DNA of 64,000 nucleotides from NCBI RefSeq assembly GCF_900155395.1, contig NZ_LT699728.1:310001-374000 (forward strand), read 5' to 3'. Positions 36,348 through 44,847 of the stretch are shown here, piece after piece (position 1 is the stretch's first letter; each line of letters begins with the position of its first letter). The notes below the pieces were generated by a model, which saw only the letters and a program-made list of their open reading frames with translations, had not been told where the DNA came from and searched no databases. The translations under genes and the position numbers were made by a program. This DNA comes from Merdibacter massiliensis. Lineage in GTDB: Bacteria; Bacillota_I; Bacilli_A; Erysipelotrichales; Erysipelotrichaceae.

Positions 36348-37118
36348 ATGGAAAAACAAATGTTAAAAGATAAAGTTGCCATTATTACTGGTGCCAGTTA
36401 TGGTATGGGACAAACGATGGCTGAACTTTTTGCTGAAGAAGGAGCTTCAGTAGTCATTACTGCACGCGGAAAAGAAAAATTAAATCAGGTCGTAGAGAAG
36501 ATTCGTCAAAAAGGGGGAAAAGCAGTCGGTGTCGTTGCAGATGTCTGTTCAAGCGAAGATACAAAACGTGTATTTGAAACCGCATTAAAAGAATTTGGTG
36601 ACGTGGATATCCTGATCAATAATGCAGGCATTGGAGAACAAAAAATGATCGATGAGACAGATGATGAATGGATGCAGTATGTCATGAACACAAATTTAGG
36701 CGGACCTATGCGTTACATTCGTGAAGCCTTAAAAATATTTCTACCGAAGAATGAGGGGGTCATCATCAATGTCTCTTCTGTGAACGGAACTCGTCCATTT
36801 TGTGGAGCAACATATACATCTACAAAGGGTGCATTAAATACCTTAACGAAAAATGTTGCCATGCGCTTGATCAATACAAACATTCGTTGTAATGCGGTGG
36901 CCCCTGGCGCAACAGTGACACCGGCACATTTGGCAAACAAAGCTGGTGAACAGCCTGGCGGAGCTGAGATGTTGAAATACAGCGGACATTATGTATACTT
37001 TCCAGGACCTGAATGTGATCCGATCGACCAGGCCTATGCTTGTTTGTATCTGGCAAGCAAGATGGGAAGACATGTCAAAGGGCAAGTTTTACAAGTATGT
37101 AACGGCGCTTTCCTATAG
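36348..37118 (+). CDS. Short-chain dehydrogenase/reductase
   Basis: The 256-aa protein is a classical SDR: cofactor motif TGASYGMG, NNAG, and the catalytic Ser in NVSSVNG with Tyr-x-x-x-Lys (YTSTK). The residue after the second strand (TARGKEKL, with Arg) suggests NADP preference. Substrate is unknown. It begins a plus-strand run with a lipoprotein, a broken flavodoxin-like gene and an iron alcohol dehydrogenase, all with short gaps. AGAGAGG precedes the ATG. Confidence 0.9.
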   Translation: MEKQMLKDKVAIITGASYGMGQTMAELFAEEGASVVITARGKEKLNQVVEKIRQKGGKAVGVVADVCSSEDTKRVFETALKEFGDVDILINNAGIGEQKMIDETDDEWMQYVMNTNLGGPMRYIREALKIFLPKNEGVIINVSSVNGTRPFCGATYTSTKGALNTLTKNVAMRLINTNIRCNAVAPGATVTPAHLANKAGEQPGGAEMLKYSGHYVYFPGPECDPIDQAYACLYLASKMGRHVKGQVLQVCNGAFL

Positions 37119-37139
37119 GATACCAAGGAGGTAGGCCGA

Positions 37140-37646
37140 ATGCATCTATTTCATAAACAAATCATAGCTATTCTGGCTATTGGTTTATTGCTGGTCGGCG
37201 GATGCAGCCACCAGAGCGAGAAGGAACAAAGTCAACAAATAGAAACAGCAGAACCTGACAACGCTCGAGAAGAAAGCGATAAGGAGGTAGATGTCATGCG
37301 CTTATATGTACAGGTGAATGGACACACATTTTCTGCAACATTAGAAAACAATTCGGCAGTTTCGGCATTGATCGATCAACTGCAAGAAGGACCGATCACT
37401 CTTTCTATGAGTGATTATGCAGGATTTGAAAAAGTGGGACCACTTGGAATGGAATTACCTGCTGATGATACACAAACGACTACACAAGCAGGTGATATCG
37501 TATTGTATCAAGGCAATCAGATCGTCATCTTCTATGGTTCCAATACATGGAGCTATACTCGTATTGGAAGGATCGATGATTTAAATGGCTGGAGCGAAGC
37601 ACTCGGCAATGGAAATGTAGATGTGACATTTTCACTAGAAAAGTGA
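37140..37646 (+). CDS. Cyclophilin-like domain lipoprotein
   Basis: The 168-aa protein has a lipoprotein signal peptide ending in LLVGGC (Cys22 lipidated), an acidic linker, then a cyclophilin-like beta domain (about 52 to 166: LYVQVNGHTFSATLENNSAV, the GPLGMELP loop, and DIVLYQGNQIVIFYG). This domain is commonly encoded next to flavodoxins and aldo-keto reductases in Firmicutes, as here; its activity is unknown. AAGGAGG precedes the ATG. It would sit on the outer face of the cell membrane. Confidence 0.85.
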   Translation: MHLFHKQIIAILAIGLLLVGGCSHQSEKEQSQQIETAEPDNAREESDKEVDVMRLYVQVNGHTFSATLENNSAVSALIDQLQEGPITLSMSDYAGFEKVGPLGMELPADDTQTTTQAGDIVLYQGNQIVIFYGSNTWSYTRIGRIDDLNGWSEALGNGNVDVTFSLEK

Positions 37647-37650
37647 ACTT

Positions 37651-38180
37651 ATGCGAATCATCATCTTTAACGAAAGTCCTCATATGAATGGCAATGCTTC
37701 ATTAATGATAGATGCATTTGTCCAAGAGGCACAAAAAATGGATATCAGATCGATGTCATTTCAGTTTGTCAAATGCAAATCCATGACTGCTTAGCATATG
37801 AATGCTGTCATCAAGAAGCAACCGATCATGAAAGAAAATGTATGCAGTAGGATGACATGCAACAAGTATATCCTTTATTGGACAATGCGGATATGATCAT
37901 ACTAGCATCCCCGATCTATCACCATCATTTCAGCGGTCAATTGCAATGTGCCGTCAATCGCATTTATGCTTTAGATAAACCAAAGCATCTAAAAAAAGCC
38001 GCATTGTTATTGAGTTCCGGAAGTGATCACGTATATAGTGGAGCAATCTACGAGTATCAAAATTCATTTCTTCAATATTTGAAATTAAAAGACATGGGCA
38101 TTTACTCAGCCTTTGGAAAACACAATCAAACATCAGAAAAACTAGATGAATTCTATTTATTTGGCAAAAATTTAAATTAA
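37651..38180 (+). pseudogene. Broken NADPH-dependent FMN reductase / flavodoxin-like gene
   Basis: The start (MRIIIFNESPHMNGNASLM) is the phosphate loop of a flavodoxin-like FMN reductase. The frame changes at about 37738, in a run of six A. The next part (QIDVISVCQMQIHDC...) continues in the second frame to an in-frame TAG at about 37852, where relatives have a lysine before DDM. Then ILASPIYHHHFSGQLQC and the rest follow to 38180. Two independent lesions mean a decayed gene, not one read error. It lies between the lipoprotein and alcohol dehydrogenase genes. Confidence 0.85.
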
Positions 38181-38193
38181 GAGGAGATCAATT

Positions 38194-39375
38194 ATGTTAG
38201 GAAATTTTTCATACTGTAATCCAACAAAATTATATTTTGGAGATACTTCTTTAAATGCATTACATACAGAACTTCCAAAATACGGCAAAAATGTTGTTCT
38301 TATCTATGGTGGAGGTTCCATCAAAAAGAATGGCATCTATGATGATGTCATCCGTATTTTAAACGAAAATGGAAAAAATGTGGTAGAGATTGCAGGCGTC
38401 ATGCCCAATCCGACCTTACCAAAACTGTACGAAGGAATTGAAATTGCACGCCAGCATCAAGCTGATCTTTTGTTAGCTGTCGGCGGTGGATCCGTTTGTG
38501 ATTATGCAAAAGCTGTTTCAGTTTCTGTACATTGCACACAAGATCCATGGGAAAAATATTATGTTCGTTTCGAAGAACCTGATTGTGAGATCGTTCCTAT
38601 TGCTTGTGTATTGACCATGGTCGGTACAGGATCAGAGATGAATGCTGGTGCTGTTATCACCAATCCAAGCACAAAACAAAAAATCGGACATGTATTTGCA
38701 GACGAAAAAATCATGCCAAGATTTTCTATTTTGAATCCAAAGTATACTCTCACATTGCCGCATTATCAAATGACAGCTGGAATTTATGACATTTTTAACC
38801 ATATCTGTGAACAGTATTTCTCCGGCAATGACGATAATACGAGTGATTATATCAGTGAAGGGTTAATGCGTTCCTTGCTGCATGCAAGCCGTATCGCCAA
38901 CAAAGATCCACAGAACTATGAAGCTCGAAGCAATATCATGTGGACAGCGACCTGGGCCCTGAATACATTGATTGCAAAAGGAAAGACCACTGACTGGATG
39001 GTCCATATGTTAGGACAAGCAGTTGGTGCCTACACAAATGCGACACACGGCATGACATTATCTGCTGTTTCCTTACCTTATTATCGATTCATCATGAAAG
39101 ATGGATTAGAGAAGATGAAACGTTTTGCGATCCATGTATGGGACATCGATCCGTCTGGTCTCAATGATGAAGAAATTGCAGAGAAAGGACTTGCTGCCAT
39201 GGAGACATGGATGAAAGAATTAGGCCTTGCAATGAACATCACTGAATTAGGCGTAACAGATGAAATGATCGAAGGCATTGCTGATGCAACGATTCATTTA
39301 AATGGCGGTTATAAGGACTTATCAAGGGAGGATATCATAACGATCTTAAAAGAGAGCATGCAATCCAGTCTTTAA
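38194..39375 (+). CDS. Iron-containing alcohol dehydrogenase (BdhA/YqhD-like)
   Basis: The 393-aa enzyme reduces aldehydes to alcohols with NAD(P)H. It has the nucleotide-binding loop GGGS (about 97 to 100), TMVGTGSEMN, and the full metal ligand set Asp199, His203, His271 and His285, spaced as in YqhD-type enzymes. Substrate could be butyraldehyde or another aldehyde. AGAGGAG precedes the ATG. It closes the plus-strand redox group and is followed by an unusual duplicated terminator. Confidence 0.92.
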   Translation: MLGNFSYCNPTKLYFGDTSLNALHTELPKYGKNVVLIYGGGSIKKNGIYDDVIRILNENGKNVVEIAGVMPNPTLPKLYEGIEIARQHQADLLLAVGGGSVCDYAKAVSVSVHCTQDPWEKYYVRFEEPDCEIVPIACVLTMVGTGSEMNAGAVITNPSTKQKIGHVFADEKIMPRFSILNPKYTLTLPHYQMTAGIYDIFNHICEQYFSGNDDNTSDYISEGLMRSLLHASRIANKDPQNYEARSNIMWTATWALNTLIAKGKTTDWMVHMLGQAVGAYTNATHGMTLSAVSLPYYRFIMKDGLEKMKRFAIHVWDIDPSGLNDEEIAEKGLAAMETWMKELGLAMNITELGVTDEMIEGIADATIHLNGGYKDLSREDIITILKESMQSSL

Positions 39376-39380
39376 AGAAA

Positions 39381-39435
39381 AAGAGAGCTTCAAAAAGAGA
39401 GCTTCAAGCTCTCTTCTTCAAGCTCTCTTTTTTTC
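39381..39435 (+). terminator. Terminator with duplicated arms
   Basis: AAGAGAGCTTCAA occurs twice (39381 and 39395) and AAGCTCTCTT twice (39406 and 39420), followed by T7. The inner and outer pairs can form one hairpin or a long nested stem, so the terminator appears to have been duplicated within itself. Confidence 0.8.
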
Positions 39436-39508
39436 TAGGAATGAAATAAACCCATTTCGCAATTATTTAGATTCATGTATAATAATACGGGATTTAGGAG
39501 GTATTTGT

Positions 39509-40780
39509 ATGATATATGAACAAATTGATAAAGATCTGCTTGCTATGGCAAAAGAATCCGATACGTTATTGAAAGATATTTATCAAAATATCGATGATAT
39601 CTGTTTATATAATTCAAATCGAATCTTATCTGCTTTCATTGACAATCAGGTTTCTTATTCCGATTTTGCAGATATGAACGGATATGGAAATTATGATGAA
39701 GGACGAGACAAGTTGGAAAAGATCTTTGCTGCCGTATTGGGATGTGAAGATGCTTTGGTACGCCCACAGATCATGAGCGGGACCAATGCTTTGTATCTTA
39801 CCCTTTCTGCATTGTTAAAACATGGGGATACGATGATTTCTTTATCTGGTAATCCTTATGATTCTTTGCAGGAGATGATTGGACTATATGGCAATTCCAC
39901 CCAATCTTTAAAGGCAAACGGGGTCGCTTATGAACAAATCGATCTGCTCAATGATGATTTTGATGATGAAAAGATCGTTACGCGTTTGCGACAACAAAAT
40001 GTGCGACTAGTGGAAATACAGCGATCACGGGGATATTCCCATCGTTTATCGCTTACGATAGCAAAAATAAAGAGAATCATCCAAAAGATACGGGAAGCCA
40101 ATCAGGATGTGATCATCATGGTGGACAATTGCTATGGTGAATTAGTTGAAAAATTAGAACCCGGTCATGTCGGAGCAGATATCGTTGTCGGTTCATTGAT
40201 GAAAAATTTAGGAGGCGGTATCGCCAGCACCGGCGGTTATGTCGCTGGTAAGACAGATTTGATCAAAATGGTCGCAGAGCGATTGACAGCTCCTGGAATC
40301 GGCAAATCATTAGGCGCCAACTTTAATTTAAATATTTCGTTTTTCAAAGGGATCTTCATGGCTCCGAATGCAGTCAAAAGTGCATTGAAAACTGCTGTAT
40401 TCACAGCTTATATGTTAGAAAAACTAGGATATAAAAATGTTTCTCCTGCTTATGATGAAGAAAGAACAGATATCATCCAGACATTAGAACTGGGAACGAA
40501 AGAAAATTTAGTAAACTTCACGCAGGGAATCCAGTCAACCAGTCCTATTGATTCTTTCGTACGCGTCTTGCCTGCTCCGATGCCCGGCTATCCATTTGAT
40601 GAAGTCATGGCTGCTGGAAGCTTTACACAAGGAAGCACCATTGAATTAAGTGCAGATGCACCTGTCGTAGAACCTTATACGCTCTATATGCAAGGCGGGC
40701 TGACATTTGAATATGGAAAACTTTCGATTTTATTGGCACTCACCAATATGAAACAGCAAACGAATGCAACTCATAAATAA
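39509..40780 (+). CDS. PLP-dependent methionine gamma-lyase family / aluminium resistance-type protein
   Basis: The 423-aa protein belongs to the fold-type I PLP family once called aluminium resistance protein (YnbB). It has the opening NSNRILSAF, FADMNGYGNYDEGRDKLE, and the PLP lysine in GSLMKNLGGG. The reaction in this family is not settled; a C-S lyase role is inferred from the fold. TAGGAGG precedes the ATG. It ends at a bidirectional terminator facing the transaldolase gene. Confidence 0.9.
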   Translation: MIYEQIDKDLLAMAKESDTLLKDIYQNIDDICLYNSNRILSAFIDNQVSYSDFADMNGYGNYDEGRDKLEKIFAAVLGCEDALVRPQIMSGTNALYLTLSALLKHGDTMISLSGNPYDSLQEMIGLYGNSTQSLKANGVAYEQIDLLNDDFDDEKIVTRLRQQNVRLVEIQRSRGYSHRLSLTIAKIKRIIQKIREANQDVIIMVDNCYGELVEKLEPGHVGADIVVGSLMKNLGGGIASTGGYVAGKTDLIKMVAERLTAPGIGKSLGANFNLNISFFKGIFMAPNAVKSALKTAVFTAYMLEKLGYKNVSPAYDEERTDIIQTLELGTKENLVNFTQGIQSTSPIDSFVRVLPAPMPGYPFDEVMAAGSFTQGSTIELSADAPVVEPYTLYMQGGLTFEYGKLSILLALTNMKQQTNATHK

Positions 40781-40805
40781 TTATCATTTCTAATGACGAT
40801 CTATC

Positions 40806-40839
40806 AAAAAAAGAATGCTGCCAACTAGCATTCTTTTTT
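40806..40839. terminator. Bidirectional terminator between PLP enzyme and transaldolase
   Basis: AAAAAAGAATGCT pairs with AGCATTCTTTTTT around a 7-nt loop and serves both convergent genes. Confidence 0.88.
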
Positions 40840-40847
40840 CCTATACA

Positions 40848-41513
40848 TTAAAATAGCCCCTGTCGATGATAAGTCTTTTCCCAGGTATCGCTAAACTCCT
40901 TGACCGCAATCTCTGTCGCAGGATGGCCGATCATTTTATAGGCAATGTCACAAGGAACGGTCACCGCCTGTATACCGGCACAGAGCAATTCATGTACCTG
41001 GCGAACATTTTTAAAACTTGCTGCCACCACTTTTGCTTCCATTTCATGAATCTTTAACATTTCGATAAGATCTTTGACTTGACCGACACCATCACCGTAA
41101 CTATCCATCCGATTAACATATGGAGCCAAATAAGAAGCACCGTTCATTGCGGCCATAAATCCCTGCTCAGCCGTATAGATCGTAGTTGCTAATGTAGGAA
41201 TACCCAGTTTTTTACATTCTTTAATTGCACATAATCCTTCATGTGTCACTGGAATCTTGACAAATATATTTTTTGGACGCAAAGAAGATATCCATTTTGC
41301 TTCTTCCATGATTCCTTCAAAATCCGTTTTTACCACCTGCACAAAGATCAACTGTTCTTCACTGAGTATTGTATCTAATTCCAAAATCAGTTCTTTTACT
41401 TCTTTCCCGGAATTTGAAATGATCGTTGGGTTCGTCGTTACACCAGTGACACTTAAAATATGATTCAATTCTTTAATTTGCTTTATATCTGCTGAGTCTA
41501 AAATGAATTCCAT
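40848..41513 (-). CDS. Small transaldolase / fructose-6-phosphate aldolase type
   Basis: The 221-aa protein is the short class of transaldolase. The Schiff-base lysine is Lys86 in FVKIPVT, with SVTGVTTNPTI near the N-terminus and GDGVGQVKDL in the middle. It could act as transaldolase or as fructose 6-phosphate aldolase; the two are hard to separate by eye. It may be the downstream end of an efp-SDR run. Two transketolase halves are encoded elsewhere in the window, so pentose phosphate interconversion is covered. Confidence 0.9.
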   Translation of the reverse strand: MEFILDSADIKQIKELNHILSVTGVTTNPTIISNSGKEVKELILELDTILSEEQLIFVQVVKTDFEGIMEEAKWISSLRPKNIFVKIPVTHEGLCAIKECKKLGIPTLATTIYTAEQGFMAAMNGASYLAPYVNRMDSYGDGVGQVKDLIEMLKIHEMEAKVVAASFKNVRQVHELLCAGIQAVTVPCDIAYKMIGHPATEIAVKEFSDTWEKTYHRQGLF

Positions 41514-41594
41514 CTTCCAGTTCCTTTCTTTTTACAACAAACATGATTTATTCTTTCTACTGTTGTAACTATTCTTATTATATATCTATATTTC

Positions 41595-42359
41595 TTAACA
41601 ACTCCCAATTTGACCGCCATCAATGCGAATCACCGTATTATTAATGTAATTTGCTTCTTCACTGATCAAAAATTTTACCAGATATGCCACTTCCTTGGGA
41701 TCCCCATAGCGTTTGACCATGATCTTTTCAACCTCTTCCTTCAGGAATTCTTCATCATAACCATCTAATTCATTTTCTGTTCCAATAAAGCCCGGGGCGA
41801 CGCAGTTGACATGAATATAAGGGGCAAACTCAAAGGCCAAGTTATGCGTCATAGAGATCAATGCCGCTTTAGAGGCATCATAATCAATACACATTGGATA
41901 ATAGGTATTGATGCCGTTCGTTGATCCAATATTGATGATACGTCCATATTCTTGTTCCAACATATGGTGATACACTCGTTTGCTGCAATTGAATGCACCA
42001 ATCACATTCACATCCAACGTTTTACGGAATTCTTCTGCATTTTTTAAGTGAAACAGATTGGAGAGATCAACGGCTGCATTATTGATCAAAACATCCACGC
42101 CGCCAAGTTTTTCTTCTATTTCATTTACCATCAAGTTGACTTGATCTTCATCTGATACATCCGCCTGAATGGTTAAACAACGTACACCATACGACTGTAT
42201 GATCTGTTCTTTCAAAGCAATCGCTGCCTGCTGGGAAGTTAGATAATTAATCACGATATCATACTTATTTTTTGCCAGCTCCAACGCAATTGCTTTGCCG
42301 ATTCCACAAGCTCCACCTGTAATTAATACGATCTTGTTCATTTGAAAAGAAGAGCTCAT
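41595..42359 (-). CDS. FabG-like short-chain dehydrogenase, coupled to efp
   Basis: The 254-aa SDR has ITGGACGIGKA as cofactor motif, NNAA, a catalytic Ser in NIGSTNG, and the Tyr-x-x-x-Lys site as YDASK. It resembles 3-oxoacyl carrier protein reductases, but family resemblance does not fix the substrate. Its ATG shares one base with the efp stop codon (TAATG), so the ribosome that finishes EF-P probably starts here. Confidence 0.88.
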   Translation of the reverse strand: MSSSFQMNKIVLITGGACGIGKAIALELAKNKYDIVINYLTSQQAAIALKEQIIQSYGVRCLTIQADVSDEDQVNLMVNEIEEKLGGVDVLINNAAVDLSNLFHLKNAEEFRKTLDVNVIGAFNCSKRVYHHMLEQEYGRIINIGSTNGINTYYPMCIDYDASKAALISMTHNLAFEFAPYIHVNCVAPGFIGTENELDGYDEEFLKEEVEKIMVKRYGDPKEVAYLVKFLISEEANYINNTVIRIDGGQIGSC

Positions 42360-42916
42360 TAAGCTCTTCCTGCATATTTACCATCTGTTGAGAAAACAAC
42401 GATCTTTTCTCCAGGTTCAATAAATTGTGGAACACGTAAAGATAAACCTGTCTCAGTTACAGCATCTTTTGTCTGATTGGATGGAGCTCCTTTGATTGCT
42501 GCATCTGTTTCTGCAATTGTCAATTCTACTTTTTCCGGTACAGATACTGATAACAATAAACTTTCAAAGAAAATCAAAGATACTTCTGCACCTTCTACGA
42601 TGAAGTATTTATTGAAGCCTACCTGATCTTCTGTCAGCTCATATGTTTCATATGTTTCCATATCCATAAAATAATAAGTAGAATCTGCTTTATATGAATA
42701 CTGTGCAGTCTTCTTGGAAATATTTGCCTGTTCAAATTTTGTAGAAGCATTGAAGTTTCTTTCCTGTGTATTTCCTGTCTTCAAATTCTTCATTTTTGTT
42801 TTCAGGATGGCTGCACCTTTTCCAGGTTTTACATGTTGGAAATCCAAAACCTGCCAAGGATCGCCGTCAACGATCAAAGTTAATCCTGTTCTAAAATCTC
42901 CTGCTGAAATTGCCAT
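42359..42916 (-). CDS. efp: Translation elongation factor P
   Basis: The 185-aa protein has the three beta domains of EF-P. The modified-residue loop is VKPGKGAAILK, with the target lysine in KPGKG, and the C-terminal domain carries the signature SLRVPQFIEPGEKIVV. It rescues ribosomes stalled at polyproline. Lysine at the loop tip fits Firmicutes. No EF-P modification gene was recognised nearby. The downstream SDR is translationally coupled. Confidence 0.96.
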   Translation of the reverse strand: MAISAGDFRTGLTLIVDGDPWQVLDFQHVKPGKGAAILKTKMKNLKTGNTQERNFNASTKFEQANISKKTAQYSYKADSTYYFMDMETYETYELTEDQVGFNKYFIVEGAEVSLIFFESLLLSVSVPEKVELTIAETDAAIKGAPSNQTKDAVTETGLSLRVPQFIEPGEKIVVFSTDGKYAGRA

Positions 42917-42998
42917 ACTTTTTCACTCCTATTTTCTATATTTATACTATTTATCCTGTATTATTTTATCAGTTTTTACCAATATCCTCAAGATGTTA

Positions 42999-44228
42999 TT
43001 AAAAGATCGACAATTGTTTCTCTTCTTTATGCGTCTTGATGTAGTTGCTCCACTTGATATATCCATAAGTCGTATTCGTAAAATAACCAAGTTTCAAGAT
43101 CAACAATACATATTGTCCAGAAATGATATTGATCGCAGCTTCTAATGCTGCACAAATATACCAGGCGATCCACTGTTCTCTAAACCGGAAGAAAATAAAC
43201 AATCCATTTGCGATACCGACTGCAGAAGCACAGGCATCAATATAGATCACTGCTGTTTCTAACGTTTGATTATGATAAAAATCTGTAGCGATATCTAAAC
43301 CGCTGATCAAATAACCAATTACGATCGTCCAGACAAAGATACCAACGATCACTAATACTTCCTGCCATCCTTTTAAACGGCGTACGACCGTCAATTCATC
43401 TTCGACATCATCTTTATGTCTTGACCAGTTGATGTAGCTGATGATATCGATCGGCAGCCAGAAGAACAAGGTAGTTGCCAAAGTTGCAAAGCGATACATC
43501 AACACGATGGAAATTACGATTTCTACGATTTCTACGAACACAGATACCAGGAAATTGTATCGGGATTGTTTTGAAATGAGCAATTCGCAAAGAATATTCA
43601 AGAATGTATCCAATAGATACAGCCACATGATGATGATTCCATTGACGCCATTGGCACTCTCTTCAGGAAATAGCACAGAGAAGATCGTAGCCAATACCAT
43701 GATCGATAAGAACCAGGATTTCTCATAGGTCGTAAATTGCTTTGCAAACAATGTCATGATCAATAAGGATAATACCAGGATCAAAGATGCATTCGCAAAG
43801 TTAAAGATCGGCATTGATTGATTGGCCATGGTCTGAGCATAAGCATATTGTGCCTGCTCCTGCGTGACATCTTGATGATCAAAATATAGATAAGTACCAT
43901 TTGCTCCTTCAAATTCATAAGCCGTGATCGAGTCGCTGTCCAATTGCTCATATTCCTCATACGTATATGTAACGATCAATTCCTTATCGCCGCTGCGATA
44001 GATCACATCGCAAACCGTATCTTCTTCACCATCATAATCTTCTACGCTCGTATCCCGCTGCATTTCGATGCTTTGTACAAATTGCAGCTGTCCGACATTT
44101 GAATGGACCTTAGAGAAACCAATTGCATAGGAAGCAATGGATCCGATGATCAATAAGGCAAGCAATACCAGTTCGATCACTCTTACCTTTTTATTAGGTT
44201 CAATATTCTTTTGAAAAAAACGAATCAT
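42999..44228 (-). CDS. PnuC-type nicotinamide riboside transporter with long N-terminal extension
   Basis: The last 260 residues resemble PnuC carriers: helices with WLPIDIISYINWSRHKDD, and the C-terminal signature IANGLFIFFRFREQWIAWYI ... TTYGYIKWSNY. PnuC imports nicotinamide riboside for NAD synthesis. Usual length is about 200 to 260 aa, whereas this protein has 409. The first helix (about 18 to 38) is followed by about 110 polar residues, probably outside, with many acidic residues, then a further membrane helix before the PnuC core. The role of the extension is unknown. No NAD kinase or NadR gene is nearby. Confidence 0.75.
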   Translation of the reverse strand: MIRFFQKNIEPNKKVRVIELVLLALLIIGSIASYAIGFSKVHSNVGQLQFVQSIEMQRDTSVEDYDGEEDTVCDVIYRSGDKELIVTYTYEEYEQLDSDSITAYEFEGANGTYLYFDHQDVTQEQAQYAYAQTMANQSMPIFNFANASLILVLSLLIMTLFAKQFTTYEKSWFLSIMVLATIFSVLFPEESANGVNGIIIMWLYLLDTFLNILCELLISKQSRYNFLVSVFVEIVEIVISIVLMYRFATLATTLFFWLPIDIISYINWSRHKDDVEDELTVVRRLKGWQEVLVIVGIFVWTIVIGYLISGLDIATDFYHNQTLETAVIYIDACASAVGIANGLFIFFRFREQWIAWYICAALEAAINIISGQYVLLILKLGYFTNTTYGYIKWSNYIKTHKEEKQLSIF

Positions 44229-44847
44229 AATTCAAATTCCCCCTTCTCTTTTAAGAAACAAATGATTCTTTTCTTACAAACGCGGGGTTATTATAATAAA
44301 TTTCAGCACTTTTGTAAATAAATGAATATGCAAATCATTTCTTTGCTTTATCTGAACAGATACGGCATTGTACGATTGCAATTATAAAAATAGATTTACA
44401 CATATTCCTACATTTTTCTGCATCGAATAAAAATGGCCGCAAACAAACTTCTCTCTTGCGACCGATCATATTCAATTCTTGGTATTACCAAAACCTGCGA
44501 TTCCCTTCTCTCTATCAATCACAATGCCTATTGCAAGATATTGATATGATCAATTGGTCAACAGGACCCACTGTTCGAGAAGATCGATACCTGCTATCTA
44601 TTCCTTTTTAAAAAAACATGTATCATACATATAAAATATAAGGTGAATTGTGAATCTAGCATGAACAGAACAAATGAAACACATGTTTTAATGTCATTTT
44701 AGTAATACCAAGGGAGAAATTTGGCAGGTATCGCTATTGGCTCTCACCTCCAGAAAAGATTGTTCGCAACAGAACATACAAGGAGAAACTTTAACAAACG
44801 GATATCATAAAAGGACTTATTTTGTTGCCAGGCATGATGAAAGCTTT
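44229..44847. other. 619-nt intergenic region with inverted repeats
   Basis: I see no gene here on either strand. It has a perfect palindrome TTGGTA-T-TACCAA (44479-44491) and, 214 nt away, GTAATACCAAG (44702-44712), the reverse complement of its left edge. CGATACCTGC (44585-44594) and GCAGGTATCG (44724-44733) form a second perfect inverted pair. The PnuC promoter should lie near 44240-44330. The rest may be a decayed gene or regulatory RNA. Confidence 0.45.
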
